Below are positions 8,990 through 18,000 of a stretch of 49,762 nt of DNA, piece after piece; position 1 is the first letter of the stretch, and each line of letters begins with the position of its first letter. Under the pieces are notes generated by a model. That model was not told the DNA's origin and ran no database searches. It saw nothing but the letters and a program-made list of their open reading frames with translations. The position numbers and the translations under genes are program-made. The stretch comes from Acidobacteriota bacterium (GTDB taxonomy: Bacteria > Acidobacteriota > G020349885), in NCBI GenBank assembly GCA_020349885.1, contig CP070701.1:2181177-2230938 (forward strand), in the 5' to 3' direction.

Positions 8990-9687
8990 AGCGCGCCTGC
9001 CTTTTCCTTGCCGCGCTTTGGTTTTCGGTTCTCACGGCCGTGACGGGCGCTCAAAACGCAAAACCAGAGCCGCAGAATTTGGAGGCCGCCGAAGACGGCA
9101 ACGCCCTGGCGCGGCGCGCCGAAGAAAAGATCCGCGCCGCGAAGACCATCGCCTTTCGCGCCAGGCAGAGTTACTCCCTGGAAGGACTTTCCGTGCGCGC
9201 CGAGGAGGGCGACGTGGCCTTCCGGCGTCCGAATCGGATCCGGTGGGCGTACCGCGGCCCGGAAAAAAAGCTCTTCGTCTCGAACGGAAAGCGGACGTTT
9301 TTCCACCTTCCCTCGGAGCGCGTCGTCTACACCGCGCCCCTCAAGGAGGCGCTTCGCGCGAGCCCGCTTCTTTCGTTTCTGGTGCGCGACCGCTCCTTGG
9401 TCTCGGCGTACGATTTCGAAACGCTGGAGCGCAGCGAGGACGACGGCTGGCAGCTTCGCGCCCGCCCACGCAAACGCGAAGAGGCGCTGATTCCGTTCCT
9501 CGTGAGCCTTTCGCCGAGCCACGACCTTCTCAAGATCGCCTATCTCGACGGCGCCGACGGGCTTATGGAAATTTTCCTCTCGGATATGCGGTACGACGTG
9601 CCGCTCGATGAGGCGCTCTTCGGGTTCGAGGTGCCGCCGGACGCCGAGGTCATGGAGGGCATGCGCTTTGGAATCGAGGAGCCGTAG
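8986..9687 (+). CDS. lolA: LolA-like outer-membrane lipoprotein carrier
   Basis: Predicted periplasmic carrier moving lipoproteins from the LolCDE transporter to the outer membrane. An N-terminal signal peptide (about 1-22, ending TGAQ) precedes the LolA half-barrel pattern: EEKIRAAKTIAFRARQSY, RRPNRIRWAY, YTAPLKEALRASPLLSFL. The start is GTG, overlapping the mltG stop (GTGA), and the length of 233 aa is normal. LolA sequences are weakly conserved, so the call rests on fold pattern, signal peptide and envelope gene context; a related DUF of the same fold is the alternative. Confidence 0.82.
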   Translation: MKRACLFLAALWFSVLTAVTGAQNAKPEPQNLEAAEDGNALARRAEEKIRAAKTIAFRARQSYSLEGLSVRAEEGDVAFRRPNRIRWAYRGPEKKLFVSNGKRTFFHLPSERVVYTAPLKEALRASPLLSFLVRDRSLVSAYDFETLERSEDDGWQLRARPRKREEALIPFLVSLSPSHDLLKIAYLDGADGLMEIFLSDMRYDVPLDEALFGFEVPPDAEVMEGMRFGIEEP

Positions 9688-9690
9688 ACG

Positions 9691-10668
9691 GTGACCAAGA
9701 CGAGCGTGCGCGCCTGCGCGGAGCGGTTCCTGCGCCACCAGGAAGCGGTGCGGAACGTGTCCAAGCACACGCTCTCCGCTTACCGGAGCGACCTGGAGCA
9801 GTTCGCCGCCTTTCTGCAGCTCGCGGGCTTTCCCGATGACGTGAAAAAAATGGACCATCTCACGATCCGCGCCTTCCTCGCCACGCTCTACGAAGCAGCG
9901 CCCCGGACGGCCCCGAGTCGCCGCGGCAGGAGAGGCGGGCTTTCCAAAACGAGCGTCGCGAGAAAAGTGTCGGCGCTCCGGTCGTTTTTCAACTACCTCA
10001 TGCGCGAGCGCCTGGTCTCGAAGAATCCCGCCGCACTGGTTTCCCTTCCGCGCCCGTCCCAAAGGTTGCCTGCAAGCCCCGCCGAGGACGCGGTGGCGCA
10101 CCTTCTCGACGAGCCCTTTCCCGAGACGCCGCTCGGGTGGCGCGACGCCGCCCTCTGGGAGATGCTCTACGCGACGGGGATGCGAGCGAGCGAGCTCGTG
10201 GGCCTCAACCTCGACGACATGAGGGTTGGCGAGGCCCTCGTCTGCATACGCGGCAAGGGGGGAAAAGAACGCATCGTGCCCTTCGGCTCGAAGGCGAAAG
10301 CGGCGCTCGTGCGGTATCTCGACGGCGGGCGCGGTGCTCTTCTTGCCCGCGCTGGAGCACGCGGCAACGTGCGTGCGGTGTTTCTAAACCACCGCGGGTC
10401 GCGCCTGACAAGGCGCGGCCTTGCGCTTGTAATCGGGCGGCGCATCCGCCTTGCGGCCGCGTCGGCGGGGCAGGGCGGGGCGGCCGCCGCGTTCTCGCCG
10501 CACGCGCTCCGGCACGCCTTCGCCACGCATCTTCTGAACCGCGGCGCCGACTTGAGAAGCATTCAGGAACTGCTGGGCCACGCGAGCCTTGCAACCACCC
10601 AGCTTTACACGCGTCTTTCGGTCGAGGACCTCAAGCGCGCCCACAAGAAGGCGCACCCGCGCGCGTAG
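9691..10668 (+). CDS. xerC: Tyrosine recombinase XerC/XerD
   Basis: Site-specific recombinase expected to resolve chromosome dimers at dif. An N-terminal SAM-like core-binding domain (about 5-115) is followed by the catalytic domain with all active-site residues: Arg165 (MRASELVGL), Lys in GKGGKERIVP near 190, His271 and Arg274 (HALRH), His297 (GHASL) and nucleophile Tyr306. It starts with GTG 3 bases after the lolA stop. A Gly/Arg-rich insert (RRGRRGG, near 80) is unusual. Housekeeping context, with no adjacent attachment site or phage gene, argues for Xer rather than an element integrase. XerC versus XerD cannot be separated here. Confidence 0.93.
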   Translation: MTKTSVRACAERFLRHQEAVRNVSKHTLSAYRSDLEQFAAFLQLAGFPDDVKKMDHLTIRAFLATLYEAAPRTAPSRRGRRGGLSKTSVARKVSALRSFFNYLMRERLVSKNPAALVSLPRPSQRLPASPAEDAVAHLLDEPFPETPLGWRDAALWEMLYATGMRASELVGLNLDDMRVGEALVCIRGKGGKERIVPFGSKAKAALVRYLDGGRGALLARAGARGNVRAVFLNHRGSRLTRRGLALVIGRRIRLAAASAGQGGAAAAFSPHALRHAFATHLLNRGADLRSIQELLGHASLATTQLYTRLSVEDLKRAHKKAHPRA

Positions 10669-10683
10669 GCCGCCGTTTTAATC

Positions 10684-11451
10684 ATGCCCCTCGACGTCTC
10701 CACGCTCGTCCTCATCAGCACCTGCTTCTTTCTCGTGGCCGTCCTGTATTCCTCCGTAGGGCTCGGCGGCGCCTCGGCGTATCTCGCGGTCATGGCGCTT
10801 TTTGGATTTTTTTCGCACGAGCAGATGGCCTCGACGGCGCTCGTATTGAATCTGCTGGTCGCGGGCGCGGCGTGGCGGGCGTTCTGGCGCGCGGGGCATT
10901 TTTCGCGGCAGCTGCTTTGGCCTTTCCTTGTCGCGTCGCTTCCCGCAGCTTTCATCGGCGGTTGGATGCGCGTGCCGCCTCGCGCCTACTCGCTCCTGCT
11001 CGCGGTCGTTTTGTTGTTTGCGGCATGGCGCCTCATATTTTCTTCCAGCAGAAGGGCAGGGGAGGAATTTGAAAAAACTCCTAGACTTGCCGCCGCGCTT
11101 CCCGCGGGCGCCGGCATCGGCCTGCTCTCGGGCATGGTGGGGATCGGAGGCGGCATATTTTTGAGTCCGCTTCTGCTGCTTCTTCGCTGGGCGGGGCCGA
11201 AACGCACGGCGGCGGTCTCGGCGGCGTTCATCTGGATAAATTCGCTTGCGGGAATCACCGGCCGCCTCGCGGGCGGCCACTTCGCATGGGCGGGGCTCGA
11301 GCTGCTCATCGCGTCCACGTTCGCGGGCGGACTCCTCGGGTCGTATCTGGGCGCACGGCGGCTCTCGGGAATCTTCCTGCGACGGCTCCTCGGGGTGGTG
11401 CTTTTCGTCGCCGCAGTGAGGCTCGCTCAGACAATATTTTTTCCATCTTGA
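10684..11451 (+). CDS. TauE/SafE (TSUP) family membrane transporter
   Basis: Inner-membrane protein of the 4-toluene sulfonate uptake permease family, which exports sulfite, sulfoacetate or related anions. About eight hydrophobic helices form two homologous halves, each with a Gly-rich signature: YSSVGLGGASAYLAVMAL near 21 and LLSGMVGIGGGIFLSPLLLL near 145. Length 255 aa is normal. It begins 15 bases after xerC and may ride on the same transcript. The last bases contain the -35 of the next promoter. No sulfur-metabolism neighbour helps to define the substrate. Confidence 0.9.
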   Translation: MPLDVSTLVLISTCFFLVAVLYSSVGLGGASAYLAVMALFGFFSHEQMASTALVLNLLVAGAAWRAFWRAGHFSRQLLWPFLVASLPAAFIGGWMRVPPRAYSLLLAVVLLFAAWRLIFSSSRRAGEEFEKTPRLAAALPAGAGIGLLSGMVGIGGGIFLSPLLLLLRWAGPKRTAAVSAAFIWINSLAGITGRLAGGHFAWAGLELLIASTFAGGLLGSYLGARRLSGIFLRRLLGVVLFVAAVRLAQTIFFPS

Positions 11452-11477
11452 GGTGCTCCTCCATTCAACGCTATAAT
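11448..11477 (+). promoter_or_regulatory. Promoter of the pcm unit, leaderless arrangement
   Basis: TTGAGG (11448-11453, overlapping the tauE stop), an 18-bp spacer and a perfect TATAAT (11472-11477), only 5 bases before ATG 11483. There is no room for a ribosome-binding site. Confidence 0.7.
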
Positions 11478-11482
11478 GCCTC

Positions 11483-12307
11483 ATGGAAACGGTGAAAAGA
11501 ACGTTGTCGATTCTGAGTGTGCTTGCTGCTTTTCTGGGATGCGGTGCGCACGAGGGCGCGTCCGCCCCGAAGGCGTCGGTGCAGGCTGAGGACGGGGCAG
11601 CGCAGGAAGCGGAGGCGCAAAGACCTGTCCCGAGCCCCCCTCCGAGCGGAACTAGGAGAGAGGAGAAGCGCTTCGCCGCACTTCGGGAACAGATGGTGCG
11701 CGAACAACTCGAAGCGCGCGATATTACCGATAAGCGCGTCCTCGAAGCGATGCGAACGGTTCCGCGCCATCGCTTCGTTCCCGTGGATGAGCTCCGCCAC
11801 GCTTACGCCGACAATCCCCTCCCCATCGGTCTCGGGCAGACCATATCGCAGCCCTACATCGTTGCCGTTATGACCGAGACGCTCGAACTTAAGAAGAGCG
11901 ACGTCGTTTTGGAGATCGGCACGGGGAGCGGCTATCAGGCGGCCGTGCTCGCGGGGCTCGTCAAACACGTCTATACGATTGAAATCCTGTGCGAGCTTGC
12001 GGAGCGCGCGCGGAAGACGCTACGGGTGCTGAACTACGAAAACGTCACCGTGCGCTGCGGCGACGGCTACGGGGGCTGGCCCGGCCGTGCCCCCTTCGAC
12101 GCCGTCATCGTGACGGCCGCGCCGCCTGAAATTCCCCAAAAGCTAGTCGAGCAACTCAAACCCGGCGGACGCATGGTGGTGCCCGTCGGGCGCTACTTCC
12201 AGTCCCTTCAGCTCATCGTGAAGCGCGAGGACGGCAGCGTCTCGACACGCGACATCCTGCCCGTGCGCTTCGTCCCGATGGTGCACGGCAAGGAAGAGAA
12301 GAAGTGA
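11483..12307 (+). CDS. pcm: Protein-L-isoaspartate O-methyltransferase with lipoprotein-like leader
   Basis: SAM-dependent methyltransferase that repairs isoaspartyl residues. The catalytic part (from about residue 65) is canonical: REQMVREQLEARDITDKRVL, IGLGQTISQPYIVAVM, SAM motif VLEIGTGSGYQAAVLAGL, and PGGRMVVPVG. It is preceded by a hydrophobic segment ending LAAFLGC at residue 20 and a 40-residue Ala/Glu/Pro-rich linker, which reads as a lipoprotein signal peptide with attachment Cys20. The length (274 aa) exceeds the usual 200-215 by this leader. The stop overlaps the next gene (GTGA). Cytosolic action from a later start is possible but no good internal start is seen before the domain. 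Confidence 0.92.
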   Translation: METVKRTLSILSVLAAFLGCGAHEGASAPKASVQAEDGAAQEAEAQRPVPSPPPSGTRREEKRFAALREQMVREQLEARDITDKRVLEAMRTVPRHRFVPVDELRHAYADNPLPIGLGQTISQPYIVAVMTETLELKKSDVVLEIGTGSGYQAAVLAGLVKHVYTIEILCELAERARKTLRVLNYENVTVRCGDGYGGWPGRAPFDAVIVTAAPPEIPQKLVEQLKPGGRMVVPVGRYFQSLQLIVKREDGSVSTRDILPVRFVPMVHGKEEKK

Positions 12308-13038
12308 GATTTCTTCTCCGGTTTTTTCTTATCGGGTGCTTGCTTTCTCCTGCCTTCGGTCAGCAGTTTCGGATTGTCGAGGAAAAGGTGGAGCGCTTCG
12401 AGCCGCCGTATGATTTAAGCGGTGCGGGCCCCCCTTATCTGATTCGAGTTCTTTCGAGCAGCCCGATTTCAGCCGAGCGGTTGAGCGCCGCTTACTACCT
12501 GGGGCGTCTTTCCGAGCCGCACGAGCGCGAGGAGGCGCTGCTTCCGCTTTTCGAGGCGTTCTTTCACGACGAGAACAGCATGGTGCAGCGCTTCGCGGGC
12601 GCGTCGCTCGAGCGCTACGCCAATGCCGACCCCGTGCCCAATCCGCACCCGGCGCGGCTGCAGTACCTTGACGCGCTTCTGGAGCGGCTGAAGCCGCCCG
12701 GGGACGCGACGCTCCGCTCCCAGGCGGCCGTGCTTCTTGGGTACTTGAACGACGCCCGGTCGACGCCGACGCTCGTCGAGGCACTCGACGACGAGTCCAT
12801 GCACGTGCGGACTCAAGCCGCGAGGGCGCTCGGACGCCTCGGTGACATGCGGGCGCTCGCTCCCCTGCGCAAGAAAAGGGACGCCACGCCCGCCGACTCG
12901 CTCGAGCGCCCCATCTACGAAGACGCCTACAAGGAGCTTGTGCTGCGCGTCGAGAAAATTCTCCGGTTTCGGAAGGGAGAGACCAAGAAGGAATACAAAG
13001 AGGCGGAAAAGGAGCTCAAGAAAAGAACGGCAAATTAA
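12304..13038 (+). CDS. Secreted HEAT-repeat protein
   Basis: An N-terminal signal peptide (about 1-19, ending AFGQ) is followed by helical repeats resembling HEAT/PBS-lyase units: RLSAAYYLGRLSEP, SMVQRFAGASLERYA, LRSQAAVLLGYLNDARSTPTL and VRTQAARALGRLGDMRALAPL (about 55-180). The C-terminus is Lys/Glu-rich. Such repeats usually mediate protein contacts; no catalytic residues are visible. GTG start overlaps the pcm stop by 4 bases, so the two are coupled, and the thioredoxin-like gene follows after 19 bases. All three products appear to be exported, suggesting an envelope protein-quality role, which is inference. Confidence 0.82.
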   Translation: MRFLLRFFLIGCLLSPAFGQQFRIVEEKVERFEPPYDLSGAGPPYLIRVLSSSPISAERLSAAYYLGRLSEPHEREEALLPLFEAFFHDENSMVQRFAGASLERYANADPVPNPHPARLQYLDALLERLKPPGDATLRSQAAVLLGYLNDARSTPTLVEALDDESMHVRTQAARALGRLGDMRALAPLRKKRDATPADSLERPIYEDAYKELVLRVEKILRFRKGETKKEYKEAEKELKKRTAN

Positions 13039-13057
13039 TTTTGCCGTATGGAAATTG

Positions 13058-13747
13058 ATGGCGGCACTCCGAATTTTTCCATCGATTCTTGTTGCATTGT
13101 CCTTTTCTCTGGCCGTCTCGGCGGGTGACAAACAGACCGCCGCCGAATGGGTGCCCCGCGAGGGCCTCGAACTCATCGGCACGCCCGCGCCGGCGTGGAA
13201 TCCGGAAAAAATATGGCTCAACTCGGAGCCGCTGAGCCTGGAGGACTTGCGAGGCAAAGTAGTGCTCGTCCGCTTCTGGCTCATCGAGTGCCCCCTCTGC
13301 GAGAACACCGCGCCAGCACTCAACGCCCTCTATAGGAAATACCGTGAAAGCGGCCTTGAGATCATCGGCTTCCATCACCCGAAGTCGAAGCACTCGCGCA
13401 GTCCGCGCGTCGTCAAACGGTACGTCAAAGCCTACGGGTTCCGATTCCCCGTGGCGCTCGACGACGACTGGGAGACTTTGAGAAAATTCTGGCTTTCCCG
13501 GGGAAAAGACCGCACTTTCACGTCCGCTTCGTTCCTCATTGACCGCAAGGGAATCATCCGATGGCTCCACGACGGCGGCGAATATCACAGAGAGGGCGGG
13601 GAAGGGCACGAGCGGTGCGCGGCGGCCTATCAAAGCCTCGATGCGGCGATTGATAAGCTGCTTTCCGAAGGAGGGTATCTCAGGGCGGCTCTGGAGCCGC
13701 CTTCTGCCCGCTCGCTTTATAGCGGCGGAGAAGGAAAATTCCACTAA
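13058..13747 (+). CDS. Exported thioredoxin-like protein (TlpA/ResA type)
   Basis: A signal peptide (about 1-22, ending AVSAG) precedes a redoxin domain. The segment VVLVRFWLIECPLCENTAPAL carries a Cys78-Pro-Leu-Cys81 active site at the expected place, followed by LEIIGFHHPK and a cis-Pro-region-like SASFLIDRKGIIRWLHDGGE. It likely reduces or exchanges disulfides in the periplasm. CPLC is an uncommon dipeptide pair for the family. ATG 13058 is chosen because it opens the signal peptide; an upstream extension of this frame overlaps the HEAT gene and is not credible. Length is 229 aa. The long loop around HPKSKHSRSPRVVKRYVKAYG is typical of TlpA-like proteins that face peroxide or metal chemistry, but the substrate is unknown. 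Confidence 0.85.
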   Translation: MAALRIFPSILVALSFSLAVSAGDKQTAAEWVPREGLELIGTPAPAWNPEKIWLNSEPLSLEDLRGKVVLVRFWLIECPLCENTAPALNALYRKYRESGLEIIGFHHPKSKHSRSPRVVKRYVKAYGFRFPVALDDDWETLRKFWLSRGKDRTFTSASFLIDRKGIIRWLHDGGEYHREGGEGHERCAAAYQSLDAAIDKLLSEGGYLRAALEPPSARSLYSGGEGKFH

Positions 13748-13784
13748 CTGATCTCTGAAAACTGACCCCTGCGGACTGATTGCC
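13744..13784. repeat. Degenerate ctgatccctga-type intergenic repeat, copy 1
   Basis: Loose direct units aactgatctctga, aactgacccctg and gactgattg follow the thioredoxin gene. Similar text occurs at 14371-14390, 15003-15050, 20923-21012, 29093-29110 and 37385-37415. Confidence 0.5.
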
Positions 13785-13799
13785 GGCCCTAATCGTTCC

Positions 13800-13829
13800 T
13801 TGACATCCATGCGGCATTCGTGCTAAAAA
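13800..13829 (+). promoter_or_regulatory. Promoter of the tandem cNMP-domain genes
   Basis: TTGACA (13800-13805), an 18-bp spacer ending in the extended -10 TG, and TAAAAA (13824-13829). The leader of about 48 nt carries GAGAGG before ATG 13884. Confidence 0.55.
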
Positions 13830-13883
13830 CAGTGTGGTGCGCTATCCAAAAATAATTTCACTCCGATAGAGAGGTAAGACATT

Positions 13884-14360
13884 ATGCCGAAAACCGAGTC
13901 ACGCATCCTGCGCGAAATCCCTTTTTTTGATGACTTCACGGACGAGGAGCTCGCCGAGCTCGAACCGCACATCTCCATCAAATTCTTCAAGGCCGATACC
14001 CACCTGCGCGAGGAGGCCGGCCAGGATTTGCAGTTTTACGTCATCCGCTCGGGCGAGGTGGCCGTTGTCAAGGGCCACGGCACGCCCGGCGAGGTGCGCC
14101 TTGCGACACTAGGGGAAAACGATCTCTTCGGCGAGATGGCCTTTATCTCCGACGCGAAGCGCGGCGCCACCGTGCTCGCCACAAAGGACACCTCCACGGC
14201 GTCGCTGCCCCTTGGCCTTCTATTAGAATACGAGAAGCGCCAGCCCGCGATTGCGGCGAAGTTCTACCGTCAATTCCTCCTCAAGGTGATCGAGCGGGTT
14301 CGCACGATGAACGAGCGGGTTCGCACGATGAGCGAGCGGCTGGAGGCGAAGGCAAAATAA
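13884..14360 (+). CDS. Stand-alone cyclic-nucleotide-binding-domain protein, copy 1
   Basis: A single CNB domain (about 10-130) opening with LREIPFFDDFTDEELAELE. The phosphate-binding cassette FGEMAFISDAKRGATV keeps the Glu and Arg that contact the cyclic phosphate, although the usual Pro before Arg is Lys. No DNA-binding helix-turn-helix follows, as the protein ends at 158 aa with a helical tail. The tail contains a 21-bp in-frame duplication (14297-14338 region) giving ERVRTMN-ERVRTMS. No enzyme, channel or kinase domain is attached, so it may act as a ligand-sensing partner of another protein. A paralogue follows 60 bp downstream. Confidence 0.88.
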   Translation: MPKTESRILREIPFFDDFTDEELAELEPHISIKFFKADTHLREEAGQDLQFYVIRSGEVAVVKGHGTPGEVRLATLGENDLFGEMAFISDAKRGATVLATKDTSTASLPLGLLLEYEKRQPAIAAKFYRQFLLKVIERVRTMNERVRTMSERLEAKAK

Positions 14361-14370
14361 GCGTTCGAAA

Positions 14371-14390
14371 AAGGGGCCAGGAGCCAGCTC
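14371..14390. repeat. Degenerate intergenic repeat, copy 2
   Basis: The text aaggggccaggagccagctc between the two cNMP-domain genes resembles the left arm of the long imperfect hairpin at 20923-21012 (gcaggggccagccgtcag). Confidence 0.4.
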
Positions 14391-14420
14391 TATAAACTCC
14401 ATACAGAGGTTGCACAACAT

Positions 14421-14978
14421 ATGCCAAAAGCCAAGGTCAGTATTCTGCGCGGGATTCCCTTTTTCAAGGATTTTACGGACGAGGAGCTCGAAGAACTCGA
14501 ACCGCACATCACAATAAAATATTTCAAGGCCAAGCGCCTTGTGCGAAAGTATGCCGGACTGGATTTGCACCTCCACATCATCCGCTCGGGCGAGGTGGAG
14601 GTCATCAAGAGCTACGGCACGCGCTACGAGATGCGCCTTGCTACGCTCAAGAAAAACGATTTCTTCGGCGACATGGCGTTCCTCTCCGACTCGAAGCACG
14701 GCGCCACGGTCGTCGCCACAAAGGACACATCCACGATGTCGATTTCCCTGGGGCTTCTCGTCGGGTATGAGAGGCACTGGCCCGAGATCGTGATGAAGTT
14801 CTACCATCAATTCCTCCTCAAGATGATCACGCGGGTCCGCACTATGAACGAGCGGCTGGAGATGCTGGAGAGGCGAAAGGAAAGCAGGCGCCCGAAAAAA
14901 GCGGGCGTTCAAAAAAAGAGTGCGGGCCCGGCAGCCGGCAAAAAGAAAAAAAAGAAATTTAAAATAAGAAAGCGCTGA
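14421..14978 (+). CDS. Stand-alone cyclic-nucleotide-binding-domain protein, copy 2, Lys-rich tail
   Basis: Paralogue of the preceding gene, clearly alignable through the CNB domain (ILRGIPFFKDFTDEELEELE; LLKMITRVRTMNERLE). The phosphate cassette has changed to FGDMAFLSDSKHGATV: the key Glu is Asp and the key Arg is His, so cyclic-nucleotide binding is doubtful. A tail of about 35 residues rich in Lys and Arg (residues about 150-185, including poly-Lys) is added after the shared part and could bind nucleic acid or acidic partners. There is a poor ribosome-binding site (AGAGG, 11 bases upstream). No helix-turn-helix is present. Probably cotranscribed with copy 1. Confidence 0.86.
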   Translation: MPKAKVSILRGIPFFKDFTDEELEELEPHITIKYFKAKRLVRKYAGLDLHLHIIRSGEVEVIKSYGTRYEMRLATLKKNDFFGDMAFLSDSKHGATVVATKDTSTMSISLGLLVGYERHWPEIVMKFYHQFLLKMITRVRTMNERLEMLERRKESRRPKKAGVQKKSAGPAAGKKKKKKFKIRKR

Positions 14979-15001
14979 AAAAGCCCCTCACGCTTTTTCA
15001 G
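14975..15001. terminator. Perfect inverted repeat between convergent genes, likely bidirectional terminator
   Basis: CTGAAAAAGC (14975-14984), a 7-base loop, then GCTTTTTCAG (14992-15001) is a perfect 10-bp stem placed between the convergent CNB gene and carB. The T-rich descending arm works in either direction, but no separate T tract follows, so efficiency is uncertain. Confidence 0.55.
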
Positions 15002-15009
15002 AGATTCCA

Positions 15010-18000
15010 TTAACTGATTCCTGGCGGCTGACTCTTTATCCCCGGCGGCTGCTTCCGGACCATCGGCGGCTTCTTAAACCACGCCTGCAGCGGCAGGACG
15101 GAGAGCTTGGCGTCGCGTAGCGCGCAGACGCCCTCGAGCGCGGCGGCCGCGCCCGACAGCGTCGTTATGAGGGGCACGTTGTGGCGAATGGCGTTTCGGC
15201 GGATGGCCGCTTCGTCGTAGAACGATTCTTTCCCGATGGGCGTCTGGACGATCAGCTGAATCTGCCCGTTCTTGATGAAATCCACGGCGTTCGGGCGCCC
15301 CTCGTTGACTTTGTTCAGGGCTTCGCACGGAACGCCCGCCGCGCGAACGGCCGCCGCCGTTCCCCGCGTGGCGACTACGCGGAACCCGAGGTCGTGAAAG
15401 CCGCGGGCTAGCGGCACTGCTTCCGGCTTGTCCTCGTCGTGCACGGTGACGAAGACCGTGCCTTCGAGGGGGAGGGTGACGCCGGCGGCGAGCTGGGACT
15501 TCGCGAAGGCCTCGCCGAACGTTTCCGCAATGCCCATCACCTCGCCCGTCGAGCGCATCTCGGGCCCCAGGGTGGAGTCGGCTCCCGGGAAGCGGGAGAA
15601 GGGAAGCACGACCTCTTTCACGCAGAAGCCGCGCGGCTCGGGCGCTCGTGCGAAGCCGAGCTCCTTGAGTGTTTTCCCGAGCATCACCTTGGCGCCCAGT
15701 TTCGCAATGGGCACGCCGATGGATTTGCTCACGAACGGCACGGTGCGCGAGGCGCGCGGGTTGACCTCGAGCACGTAGATGCGGCCGTCGAGGATGGCGA
15801 ACTGGACGTTCAGGAGACCAACGACGCGGAGCGCTTCGGCGAGGCGCACCGTTAGCGCCCGCAGCTCTTCCTGGTGCTCGCGCGAGACCTTGAAGGGCGG
15901 AAGGACGCAGGCGCTGTCGCCCGAGTGGATGCCTGCCTCCTCGATGTGCTGCATGATGCCCGCCACCACGACGTCGCGACCGTCGGAGATGGCGTCCACG
16001 TCGAGCTCGAACGCGTCCTCGAGAAACTCGTCCAGAAGGACGGGCCGCCCCGGCGAGATTTCAACCGCCTCTTTGAGATAGGAAAGGAGGACCTCCTCGT
16101 CGTAGACGATGGCCATGGCGCGCCCTCCGAGGACGTACGAGGGGCGCACGAGGAGCGGATAGCCCACCTTCTGCGCCACCTGCAGCGCTTCCTCGGGCGA
16201 AGCGGCCATGCCGTGCCGCGGGATGCCGACCCCGAGGCGCGTCATCAGTTCGTTGAATTTCTGGCGATCCTCGGCGAGGTCGATGCTTTCGGGTGACGTG
16301 CCCAAAATCGGGACGCCGTGGTCGGCGAGCCCCTGCGTGAGGTTGATGGGCGTCTGCCCCCCGTACTGGACGATGACGCCCATGGGTTTTTCCTTCTCGA
16401 CGATGTTCAGCACGTCCTCCAGGGTGAGCGGCTCGAAGTAGAGCCGGTCGGAGGTGTCGTAGTCGGTGCTCACGGTCTCGGGGTTGCAGTTGACCATGAT
16501 GCTCTCGCAGCTCTCCTCGCGCAGGGCGAACGAGGCGTGCGAGCAGCAGTAATCGAACTCGATGCCCTGGCCGATCCGGTTCGGGCCGCCCCCCAGGATG
16601 AGCACCTTCTTGCGCGAGGTCGGGTGCGCCTCGCACTCGCTCTCGTAGCTCGAATAGAGATAGGGCGTGTACGCCTCGAACTCGGCGGCGCAGGTATCCA
16701 CGCGCTTGTAGACGGGGCGCATGCCGAGGGCCTCGCGGCGGGTGCGGACAGCCTCGGCGGAGACTTTCCAGAGCGCGGCAAGCTCCTCGTCCGAGAAGCC
16801 GTACTCCTTGGCGCGGCGCAGCAGCGCGGAGGAGACGTCGGGCAGGGATGTTTCGCGCAACGTTTCCTCCAGGGAAACCACTTCCTTCATTTGGCGCAGA
16901 AACCATGGGTCCAGCATGGAAAGGGATGCGATTTCCTCGATGCTCGTTCCGTCCCGCAGCGCCGCGTAGACGTAAAACAGCCGCTCGTGGGTCGGCGTGA
17001 TGAGTTTTTCCTTCATCCGGGACGGATGCACTTTTCGATAGGCCGAAAGCCCGGCCGCCCTGATCTCGAGCGAGCGCACCGCCTTGCCGAGCGCTTCCTT
17101 GAAGGTTCTTCCGATGGCCATGGTCTCGCCGACGCTCTGCATCTGGACCCCGAGGATGCCGCTGGTGCCGGGGAACTTCTCGAACGTGAAGCGAGGGAGC
17201 TTCACGACGGTGTAATCGATCGTCGGCTCGAAGGACGCGGGCGTCTCGCGCGTGATGTCGTTCTGGATCTCGTCGAGCGTGTAGCCGGCGGCGAGCTTCG
17301 CCGCGAACTTCGCAATGGGGAACCCCGTCGCCTTGGAGGCTAGGGCGGAGCTCCGCGAGACGCGCGGGTTCATCTCTATGACGACCATCTCGCCCGTCTC
17401 GGGGTGGACGGCGAACTGGATGTTCGAGCCGCCGGTCTCGACACCCACCCTCCGGATGACGCGCATGGCCCAGTCGCGCATCTTCTGGTACTCGCGGTCC
17501 GTAAGCGTCTGCGCGGGGGCCACGGTGATGCTGTCGCCCGTGTGGACGCCCATGGCGTCGAAGTTCTCGATGGAGCAGATGATGACGGCGTTGTCAGCCA
17601 GGTCGCGCATCACCTCGAGCTCGAATTCTTTCCATCCCACGACGGCCTTCTCGACGAGCACCTCGTGGATGGGGCTCGCGTTGAGGCCGGCGGCGGCCAG
17701 ATTTTCGAACTCCTCGATGTTGTAGGCGATACCTCCCCCATGGCCGCCCAGCGTGAACGAGGGGCGGATGACTACGGGGAACGATAGCTCGCGTCCGAGC
17801 CGCATGGCCTGCTCCAGGGTGGTCGCCGTGCCGCTCGGGGGCGTCGCAAGGCCGACCTCCTCCATGGCCTGCTTGAATAATTTCCGATTCTCGGCCACCT
17901 CGAGGGCGTGCAATTTCGCGCCGATGAGCTCGACACCCAAGCGCTCGAGCGCACCCGACTTCGCAAGCGCCACCGCGACGTTGATGGCCGTCTGCCCCCC

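Noticed and set aside
12842-13057. Upstream extension of the thioredoxin-like gene
   Set aside because: It overlaps the HEAT gene in another frame and would hide the signal peptide that starts at 13058.
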